22,738 nt of DNA from an uncultured Clostridia bacterium (GTDB taxonomy: Bacteria; Bacillota; Clostridia; Lachnospirales; Lachnospiraceae), in the NCBI GenBank assembly GCA_946623485.1, contig CAMORF010000004.1:1-22738 (forward strand), read 5' to 3'. Numbering within the stretch: position 1 is the stretch's first letter; every line of letters starts with the position of its first letter. The position numbers and the translations under genes were made by a program. This document shows, piece after piece, positions 15,425 through 21,874 of the stretch. The notes under the pieces were generated by a model. That model was not told the DNA's origin and did not search any database. It worked only from the letters and a program-made list of their open reading frames with translations.

Positions 15425-15476
15425 ATTCAGGCAGATCTGCCGCGAATATCATTCAGGGGGGGATCTGCCGTAAATC
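15425..15476 (+). repeat. Degenerate tandem repeat between ygeW and arcC
   Basis: Two units of about 26 bp begin ATTCAGG (15425 and 15451) and share GATCTGCCG (15434-15442 and 15462-15470). A third trace, ATTTCGGG, follows. The 104-bp gap is otherwise empty apart from the arcC ribosome site AAGAGGT at 15494-15500. Confidence 0.6.
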
Positions 15477-15510
15477 CATTTCGGGAAGATGATAAGAGGT
15501 AGAGCAGAAT

Positions 15511-16452
15511 ATGGCACACAGAGTGGTAATCGCATTGGGCGGAAATGCACTCGGGAAGAACCTTCCGGAGCAGATGATCGCGACCAGGGAGACTGCTGTG
15601 GCGATCACTGATCTGATTGAGGAAGGCTATGAGGTTGTAATCGCACATGGAAACGGCCCTCAGGTTGGCATGATTCAGAACGCGATGAGTGAGCTGGTCC
15701 GGTCTGATCCTGACCAGTATGTAACCGTTCCTTTGTCTGTCTGCGTAGCGATGAGCCAGGGATATATCGGCTATGACCTGCAGAATGCGATGCGGGAGGA
15801 GATGCTCGACCGCGGGATTGATGTGGGGGTTGCGACGGTCCTCACACAGGTGGAGGTAGATCCGGAGGATCCGGCTTTCCTGCACCCGACGAAGCCGATC
15901 GGCCCCTTCATGACAAAGGAGGAGGCGGAAAAGCTGATCGCGGAACGGAACTATGATGTGATTGAAGATGCAGGCAGGGGATACCGCAGAGTAGTCGCTT
16001 CCCCCCAGCCGGTTTCCATCATAGAGATCCAGACCATAAAATCCCTCGTTGATACGAATCATGTCGTGATCGCGTGCGGGGGAGGCGGTATCCCGGTATT
16101 CCGCACAAACGGACATCACCTGAAAGGCGCTGCCGCCGTGATCGATAAGGATTTTGCCGCTGAGCGGCTGGCAGAGGAAGTGGAGGCAGATACGCTGATC
16201 ATCTTAACTGCGGTTGAGAAGGCAGCGGTGCATTTCGGGAAACCGGACCAAAGAGATCTGGATGACCTGAGTGCGGATGAGGCACAGAAATACATCGATG
16301 AAGGGGAATTTGCCCCCGGTTCCATGCTCCCGAAGGTAGAAGCGGCAGTACGGTTCGTCCGCTCCAGGCCGGGGCGCAGGACGCTGATTACCTTGCTGGA
16401 AAAGGCAAGGGACGGGATCAGCGGGCATACCGGGACAATGATTCATGGGTAA
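15511..16452 (+). CDS. arcC: Carbamate kinase
   Basis: This 313-residue protein matches carbamate kinase in length and motifs. It begins VVIALGGNALGKN (nucleotide loop), followed by VVIAHGNGPQVGM, VIACGGGGIPVF, LIILTAVEKAAVHFGKPDQ and the C-terminal GSMLPKVEAAVRFV with a terminal segment ending GTMIHG. It transfers phosphate from carbamoyl phosphate to ADP, yielding ATP plus carbamate (then ammonia and CO2). In E. coli the homologue in the matching cluster is yqeA. Directly downstream of ygeW it completes a carbamoyl-to-ATP module, a plausible energy-conserving step of purine fermentation. Confidence 0.95.
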   Translation: MAHRVVIALGGNALGKNLPEQMIATRETAVAITDLIEEGYEVVIAHGNGPQVGMIQNAMSELVRSDPDQYVTVPLSVCVAMSQGYIGYDLQNAMREEMLDRGIDVGVATVLTQVEVDPEDPAFLHPTKPIGPFMTKEEAEKLIAERNYDVIEDAGRGYRRVVASPQPVSIIEIQTIKSLVDTNHVVIACGGGGIPVFRTNGHHLKGAAAVIDKDFAAERLAEEVEADTLIILTAVEKAAVHFGKPDQRDLDDLSADEAQKYIDEGEFAPGSMLPKVEAAVRFVRSRPGRRTLITLLEKARDGISGHTGTMIHG

Positions 16453-16486
16453 GGAGCTGAAGGATCGCACAGATCAAAAAACAACC

Positions 16487-16515
16487 TTGATAATCAACCA
16501 AATCATAAATGCAAT
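16487..16515 (+). promoter_or_regulatory. Weak candidate promoter before the PLP enzyme gene
   Basis: TTGATA (16487-16492), a 17-bp spacer and TGCAAT (16510-16515) match sigma70 in part. The 125-bp arcC-to-next-gene gap is locally AT-rich, which fits, but the -10 box is poor. Confidence 0.3.
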
Positions 16516-16577
16516 CCTATGGTCAGGTGTGATGTTTACAGATCCTGAGAAACCGAAGTTTGAAAGGGGTAACGAAA

Positions 16578-18059
16578 GTGGTTAAGATTGACCTGAGCAT
16601 CCGGAAGGATGCGCTTGCGCATAATATCAAAAAAGCGAAGGATAACAAGATCCTGATTCCGACCATCGACCAGATGATGCATCCGGAGCATACGCCGGAG
16701 AAGGTCATGGAAGGACTGAAGAAAACGGGACTGTGGGACGTGAATCCGCTGAATCTTTTCCGGATTACATGGAAAAATGAAGCGAAGGAAAGCGGCGGAC
16801 TGTACAACAAGGTTCCGAATTACATCGAGCTTCCCGGCACGCTTACGGGAGTGCCATGCCGCATCATCGCCATGGTCGGGAAGTGGTTTCCCACCGGCTG
16901 TCATAAGGTCGGCGCTTCTTTTGGATGCCTGGCTCCGCGTCTTGTGACAGGACAGTTTGATGTGGATACGCAGAAGGCAGTATGGCCTTCCACCGGGAAT
17001 TACTGCAGGGGCGGCGCGTTCAACTCAGCACTGCTTGGGGCAAAGGGCGTGGCGATCCTTCCGGCGGAGATGAGCCAGGAACGCTTTGACTGGCTTCATG
17101 AGATCGGCGCGGAAGTCATCGCGACTCCAGGCTGTGAGAGCAATGTCAAAGAGATCTTTGACAAGACCAATGAGCTGAAGCAGGATCCCCAGTACATGAT
17201 CTTTAACCAGTTTGCGGAGATGGGCAATCCGCTCTGGCATTACAACGTTACGGGAAATGCCCTTGCGGAGGTTTTTGAAGCGGTGAAACGGGACGGCGAC
17301 AGGTTTGCCGGCGCCTGCTTTACTTCCGGGTCCGCGGGAACCATGTCCACAGGCGACCGCCTGAAGGAGCTTTATCCGAACCTGAAGCTTGCGGTCGGGG
17401 AAGCCCTTCAGTGCCCGACGCTTCTGGAAAATGGCTTTGGCGGACACCGGATCGAGGGGATTGGCGACAAGCATGTCCCGTGGATCCACAATGTCAGGAA
17501 TACGGACATGGTCATTGATATCGATGACGAGGATTCCCAGAGACTGCTGCGCCTGTTCAATACGCCCGAGGGTCAGGCATACCTGAAGGAAGAGCTGAAG
17601 CTTGACGAGGAACTGGTTGAAAAGCTGACCTGGCTTGGCATCAGCGGCATCGCGAACGTTTTGTGCTGCATTAAGATGGCAAAGTATTATGAGCTGACAG
17701 AGCATGATGTTGTCGGTACCGTCCTTACGGATTCTGCCGTGATGTATGGAAGCCGGATCGAGGAACTGAATCAGATGTACGGCGCCTACAGCACAGTATC
17801 CGCGCAGCTTGATCATCACCTCCATATGCTGAACCTGAAGACGGACAATATGGAGGAATTGACCTACGCGTCACGTAAGCGGATCCATAACCTGAAATAC
17901 TATACCTGGGTCGAGCAGCAGGGAATGAGGATCGAAGATCTGAACGCTTTGTGGTATGATACGGAAGGAACCTGGGATGCGGTGCATCATCAGGCGAAAG
18001 CGCTTGATGAGCTGATCTGCGCATTTAACGAGGAAACAGGCGTACTGGGCATGCTCTGA
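16578..18059 (+). CDS. Fold-type II PLP-dependent enzyme, cysteine-synthase-like, substrate unknown
   Basis: The GTG start at 16578 is preferred because AAAGGGG (16563-16569) lies 8 bp upstream; a TTG at 16560 is in frame without a ribosome site. The 493-residue protein then begins MVKIDLSIRKDAL, as I recall for homologues. It is a tryptophan-synthase-beta/cysteine-synthase fold protein. The PLP lysine is probably K110 in FPTGCHKVGAS, and the phosphate-cradling loop is FTSGSAGT near 250. PSTGNYCRGGAFNSALLGAKG corresponds to the substrate loop. The family is longer than CysK (about 310) and is usually annotated only as a 'PLP-dependent beta subunit'. It is not diaminopropionate ammonia-lyase, which lies at 21871. 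Beta-elimination or beta-replacement on a serine, phosphoserine or diaminopropionate-type substrate fits fold and context, but is unproven. Confidence 0.88.
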   Translation: MVKIDLSIRKDALAHNIKKAKDNKILIPTIDQMMHPEHTPEKVMEGLKKTGLWDVNPLNLFRITWKNEAKESGGLYNKVPNYIELPGTLTGVPCRIIAMVGKWFPTGCHKVGASFGCLAPRLVTGQFDVDTQKAVWPSTGNYCRGGAFNSALLGAKGVAILPAEMSQERFDWLHEIGAEVIATPGCESNVKEIFDKTNELKQDPQYMIFNQFAEMGNPLWHYNVTGNALAEVFEAVKRDGDRFAGACFTSGSAGTMSTGDRLKELYPNLKLAVGEALQCPTLLENGFGGHRIEGIGDKHVPWIHNVRNTDMVIDIDDEDSQRLLRLFNTPEGQAYLKEELKLDEELVEKLTWLGISGIANVLCCIKMAKYYELTEHDVVGTVLTDSAVMYGSRIEELNQMYGAYSTVSAQLDHHLHMLNLKTDNMEELTYASRKRIHNLKYYTWVEQQGMRIEDLNALWYDTEGTWDAVHHQAKALDELICAFNEETGVLGML

Positions 18060-18150
18060 TCTGCACGGATTCATTCATGGAAGACCCTGAATGGCAGGCC
18101 CTGAGCCCTGTGAAGGAACCAGCAATATCTATAACCAGGAGGGATTCATT

Positions 18151-19242
18151 ATGCTTGAGAACAGGATCTATAACTTTTCGGCCGGACCGTCCATGCTTCC
18201 GGAACCGGTGCTTGTGCGGGCTCAGAAGGAACTGCTGAACTATGAAGGCTCCGGAATGAGCGTCATGGAGATGAGCCATCGTTCGAAGGTCTACGACAAG
18301 ATTATCTGCGATTGCCAGGAAAACCTGCGCAAGGTTATGAACATCCCGGATCATTACAAGGTCCTGTTCCTGCAGGGCGGCGCCACCGGAATGTTTGCGG
18401 CGATTCCCCTGAACCTGGCGAAAACAGGCACCGCGGATTACATCGTGACCGGGAATTTCTCCGGCGGCGCGTACAAGGAAGGGAAGAAGTATCTGAAGGA
18501 TGCGCGTCTGGCCGGCTCGACGGAATCTGAGAACTTTACCCGTATCCCGAAGCAGGAGGAACTAACCCTGAACCCGGACGCGGATTATGTCCACATCTGC
18601 GAGAACAACACGATATTCGGGACAAAGTGGCACTGGCTGCCGGAAACCGGCAATGTGCCGCTGGTTGCTGACCTTTCGTCCTGCATCCTGTCAGAACCGG
18701 TGGATGTGACGAAGTATGGCATGATCTATGGCGGGGCCCAGAAGAATATGGCGCCGGCCGGTTTCGCGGTGGTGATTGTCCGGGAGGATCTTCTGGGCAA
18801 TAAGAGCGGCCTGTGCCCGAAGATCTGGGATTTCGCGACGCAGGCGGATAAGAATTCCATGATCAATACGCCGCCGACTTACGCGATCTATATCTGCAAG
18901 CTTGTGCTTGACTGGATCCTGAATGATGTCGGCGGCCTTGAGAACATGAAGAAGCGCAATGAAGAGAAGGCTGCGATGCTGTATGACTATCTCGAAACAA
19001 CGGATTTCTATAAGTCCGGCGTACAGAAGGACAGCCGTTCGATGATGAATGTCACGTTCCGAACCGGGGATGATGAGCTGGATAAAAAGTTCGTCGCCGC
19101 ATCCGTGGAGCGTGGATTTACGAATCTGAAGGGACACCGCCTTGTCGGCGGCATGCGGGCTTCGATCTATAACGCCATGCCAAAGGAAGGGGTTGAGGCA
19201 CTGATCGATTTCATGAAGGAATTCGAGAAGGCAAACCGCTGA
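18151..19242 (+). CDS. serC: Phosphoserine aminotransferase
   Basis: The start at 18151 follows AGGAGGG (18137-18143) and gives MLENRIYNFSAGPSMLPEPV, the classic SerC N-terminus; an in-frame ATG 60 bp upstream has no ribosome site. The 363-residue length is typical. The PLP lysine is K198 in YGGAQKNMAPAG, and RLVGGMRASIYNAMP near the C-terminus is the substrate-binding arginine region. It interconverts 3-phosphohydroxypyruvate plus glutamate with O-phosphoserine plus 2-oxoglutarate. It lies 91 bp after the PLP enzyme and 315 bp before a short serA. In this setting it may supply phosphoserine or run in reverse to drain it; sequence alone cannot tell. Confidence 0.96.
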   Translation: MLENRIYNFSAGPSMLPEPVLVRAQKELLNYEGSGMSVMEMSHRSKVYDKIICDCQENLRKVMNIPDHYKVLFLQGGATGMFAAIPLNLAKTGTADYIVTGNFSGGAYKEGKKYLKDARLAGSTESENFTRIPKQEELTLNPDADYVHICENNTIFGTKWHWLPETGNVPLVADLSSCILSEPVDVTKYGMIYGGAQKNMAPAGFAVVIVREDLLGNKSGLCPKIWDFATQADKNSMINTPPTYAIYICKLVLDWILNDVGGLENMKKRNEEKAAMLYDYLETTDFYKSGVQKDSRSMMNVTFRTGDDELDKKFVAASVERGFTNLKGHRLVGGMRASIYNAMPKEGVEALIDFMKEFEKANR

Positions 19243-19557
19243 GGCGTGATCCGCGTACTGCCCCGCACAGGCCCCGGGATCTGGAAACAGTATGTAACGA
19301 TCTCAGCTCAGAACGCTTTGCGTTCTGAGCGATGGAGATGGTACAACAGGTCATTGGTTCATGGATCCTTACGGCTTCGCGCGGGGCATATATTCAAGAT
19401 GAAACTATCTGAAAAATCAACTGCTAAACATCTTTCTAACGGAATAAAAGAAATACAGATCCAGATTTACCTGAAGAATCAATCCAAAAAGCGAACGGTT
19501 CCATGTTTTTACGGAGGGGTTGGAACTGATGTAAAGTGAGGAAAGGAGAATAAAGGT
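19243..19557 (+). other. 315-bp gap before serA with strong hairpin, possible leader
   Basis: There is no convincing gene: a 97-codon frame spans it but has no ribosome site and no recognisable protein. GCTCAGAACGC (19306-19316) and GCGTTCTGAGC (19320-19330) form an 11-bp stem with a TTT loop, extended by ATCTC (19300-19304) with GAGAT (19335-19339). No T-run follows, so it is not a standard terminator. The right half (about 19390-19500) is AT-rich compared with its neighbours. I looked for a T-box TGGNACC element and did not find one. The ribosome site of the next gene is AAAGGAG at 19542-19548. Confidence 0.6.
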
Positions 19558-20466
19558 ATGGTACGTGTATTGGCTTCTGATGGAATGGATCGGGCTGCTG
19601 TGAAGACCCTTGAGGATGCGGGGTACGAGGTCGTGCAGCAGTTCTTTGAGGCAGAGGAACTGAAGGAAAAGGTGAAGGAATTCGATGTCCTGGTTGTGCG
19701 GTCGGCCACGAAGGTGCGTGAGCCGGTCATAGACGCGGCGCTTGAAGCTGGCAGGCTGAAGCTGATCATCCGGGGCGGAGTCGGGATGGACAATATTGAT
19801 GTTGCCTACGCAAGGGAACATGGGATCACGGTCAGCAATACTCCCACCGCCTCAAGCGCTTCCGTTGCGGAACTTGCGATTGCGCATATGTTTGCCCTTG
19901 CCCGTTTTTTGTATGTGTCGAATGTGACCATGCGGGAGGGAAAATGGGAGAAGAAGGCATACAAGGGGATTGAACTGTGCGGGAAGACGCTTGGCCTGAT
20001 CGGTATGGGGAAGATCGCTCAGGAGACCGCGTCCAGGGCAAAGGCGCTGGGGATGCATGTGATCTATACCAACCGGAGCGGGCCGAAGGAAGCCCTTCCG
20101 TATACGTGGAAGGATCTGGATTCGCTTTTGAAAGCTTCTGACTTTGTATCGCTGCATCTGCCGGCAGGAAAGGATTCTCCGGCACTGCTGACTGCGGAGA
20201 AGATCGCTTTGATGAAGGATGGAGCGTTTCTGATCAACACGGCGCGCGGCGTCCTGGTGGATACGGATGCATTGTGCGACGCGCTTGACAGCGGCCATCT
20301 TTCCGGCGCGGCGATGGACGTTTATGTGCAGGAACCTTGCAGGGATGAGCGGCTGCTCCATCATCCGAAGATCTCCCTGACACCGCATATCGGCGCTTCG
20401 ACAAAAGAAGCCCAAAAACGGATTGGCGAGGAGACGGTCAGGATCATCCGTGGAATGTTCGGGTGA
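19558..20466 (+). CDS. serA: Short D-3-phosphoglycerate dehydrogenase-type enzyme without ACT domain
   Basis: This 302-residue D-2-hydroxyacid dehydrogenase has the NAD loop GLIGMGKIAQETASRAKALG near 145, the arginine in NTARGVLVDTD near 230, the glutamate in DVYVQEPC and the histidine in LTPHIGASTKEA near 277. The substrate segment RGGVGMDNIDV is as in SerA. It stops straight after the catalytic domain, so it lacks the ACT or ASB regulatory domains and differs from the ACT-bearing SerA at 1-1098, which has CDFPNP in place of VQEP. Position after serC supports 3-phosphoglycerate/3-phosphohydroxypyruvate as substrate. Reduction of phosphohydroxypyruvate is the favoured direction chemically, so a catabolic role is possible. 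Confidence 0.9.
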   Translation: MVRVLASDGMDRAAVKTLEDAGYEVVQQFFEAEELKEKVKEFDVLVVRSATKVREPVIDAALEAGRLKLIIRGGVGMDNIDVAYAREHGITVSNTPTASSASVAELAIAHMFALARFLYVSNVTMREGKWEKKAYKGIELCGKTLGLIGMGKIAQETASRAKALGMHVIYTNRSGPKEALPYTWKDLDSLLKASDFVSLHLPAGKDSPALLTAEKIALMKDGAFLINTARGVLVDTDALCDALDSGHLSGAAMDVYVQEPCRDERLLHHPKISLTPHIGASTKEAQKRIGEETVRIIRGMFG

Positions 20467-20566
20467 AGAATGAGATGCCTGGATGTGGAATATAGGTCCG
20501 GGTGAGAAAAGATACCTGGATGTGGAATAAAGGGTCCGGGTGAGGAATAACAAACTTGGGTGAGGA
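20458..20566 (+). repeat. Tandem repeats of the serA stop context, last copy supplying the next ribosome site
   Basis: Unit 1 (20458-20496) begins TTCGGGTGA, where TGA is the serA stop, and contains CCTGGATGTGGAATA. Unit 2 (20497-20534) begins TCCGGGTGA and repeats that segment. Partial units begin TCCGGGTGAGGAATAA (20535) and TTGGGTGAGGAATGAA (20556). The GAGGA of the last copy (20562-20566) serves as Shine-Dalgarno for the DUF1015 gene. Confidence 0.85.
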
Positions 20567-20572
20567 ATGAAC

Positions 20573-21874
20573 ATGAATCATACATGGGAGAGACTGGGAT
20601 TAAAGATCCCGAATATCATGCTGCCTGGAAAGGGGACGGATTATGGGAAATGGGCGGTGGTTGCCTGTGACCAGTATACGTCTGACCCTGCCTATTGGCA
20701 GAAGGCGGAGGAACTTGTCGGCGATGCTCCGTCCACCCTCAGGCTTATGCTGCCGGAATATTATCTGGGAAAGAGCACGGAGGAGCAGCGGATCCGGGAG
20801 ATCCGCAAAACCATGAAGGCATATGTGGAAGAAGGAATCCTGAAGACGCTTCCAAAGGGCTGCATCCTTGTAAAAAGAAGCGTGGAAGGCAGAAGCCGCC
20901 TGGGACTGGTAATCAGCGTAGACCTGGATGCATTTGACTATCAGGCAGGCGCTGTTTCGCTGATCCGTTCCACGGAGAAAACAATTGTGGAACGGATTCC
21001 GCCGCGGCTGAAGATCCGCAAAGGCGCGATGCTGGAGCTGCCGCACATCCTTATCCTGATCGATGATCCGGACCGTACCGTGATCGAACCGCTCCAGGAC
21101 GCGGGCGGCGAGGCAGTATATGATACGGACCTGATGCTGGGCGGCGGCCATGTGACCGGAACCTTCCTGGCTGAAGAACAGATGGGCGGTGCCCTTGCGG
21201 CGATGGGTGCGCTGTTTGACAAGGCCGAAGAAACCTATGGAACCGGGAAAGCCATGCTGATGGCAATGGGGGATGGCAACCATTCTCTCGCTACGGCAAA
21301 AGCGAATTGGGAGGAGATCAAAAAGACGGTTCCGGAAGAGGAACGGGCAAACCACCCCTGCAGGTACGCGCTGTGCGAACTGGAGAATATTCATGAGGAA
21401 GGGATTGTTTTTGAGCCGATCCACCGGATCCTGTTTTCGGAAGGCAGGGCCTGCGGTGCCATGATGGCTGAGGAGACGCTCTCCATCCTGAAGGATCAGA
21501 ATCAGGACGCGTGCATTGCCCCGCAGGGAACAAAAGCCGGCGAGCATCAATATGCGATCCCGGTGCTTTACGGCGGGGAGGAAAAGGTATTGCTGATTGA
21601 CCATCCATCGTCCGGCATCGAAGTCGGAGCCCTGCAAAATGCGCTGGATCTGCTCATACAGCAGAAAGGGTACCGGATCGATTATATCCATGGCGAGGAA
21701 GCCCTCAGAAATCTGGCGGCCAAAGATGGGAATGCGGGGTTTCTCCTTCCTCCGATGGATAAGCACAGGCTCTTCCCCGCAGTCGCGGCAGACGGCGCGC
21801 TCCCGAGAAAAACATTTTCCATGGGGGAAGCGGTCGAGAAGCGTTACTATATTGAAGCAAGGAGTCTTGTATGA
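20573..21874 (+). CDS. DUF1015 family protein, candidate serine kinase-like enzyme
   Basis: I prefer the ATG at 20573 because GAGG (20562-20565) is 7 bp upstream; the ATG at 20567 is too close. The 433-residue protein is a typical clostridial DUF1015 member: KWAVVACDQYTSDPAYW, PSTLRLMLPEYYL, LIRSTEKTIVERIPPRLKIRKGA, LPHILILIDDPDRTVIEPL and LMAMGDGNHSLATAKANWE. GDGNHS (D234-H237) resembles the DGHHR loop of ParB/sulfiredoxin-fold proteins, a fold that includes free-serine kinases such as SerK and SbnI. That resemblance, with the placement after serC-serA, is the basis for the serine-kinase suggestion, which is inference. There are no signal peptides or membrane segments. The stop overlaps the next start (ATGA), so translation of the two is coupled. 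Confidence 0.85.
   Translation: MNHTWERLGLKIPNIMLPGKGTDYGKWAVVACDQYTSDPAYWQKAEELVGDAPSTLRLMLPEYYLGKSTEEQRIREIRKTMKAYVEEGILKTLPKGCILVKRSVEGRSRLGLVISVDLDAFDYQAGAVSLIRSTEKTIVERIPPRLKIRKGAMLELPHILILIDDPDRTVIEPLQDAGGEAVYDTDLMLGGGHVTGTFLAEEQMGGALAAMGALFDKAEETYGTGKAMLMAMGDGNHSLATAKANWEEIKKTVPEEERANHPCRYALCELENIHEEGIVFEPIHRILFSEGRACGAMMAEETLSILKDQNQDACIAPQGTKAGEHQYAIPVLYGGEEKVLLIDHPSSGIEVGALQNALDLLIQQKGYRIDYIHGEEALRNLAAKDGNAGFLLPPMDKHRLFPAVAADGALPRKTFSMGEAVEKRYYIEARSLV

Noticed and set aside
16560..16577. TTG start for the PLP enzyme
   Set aside because: No ribosome site precedes it; GTG at 16578 has AAAGGGG at proper spacing and matches the usual N-terminus.
19246..19539. A 97-codon frame between serC and serA
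   Set aside because: It starts 4 bp after the serC stop without a ribosome site, covers the strong hairpin and shows no protein-like conservation pattern that I recognise.
19243..19557. Serine T-box leader before serA
   Set aside because: No TGGNACCGCG-type T-box word with terminator and specifier loop could be found; GATGGTACAAC and GGTTGGAACTG are only partial resemblances.
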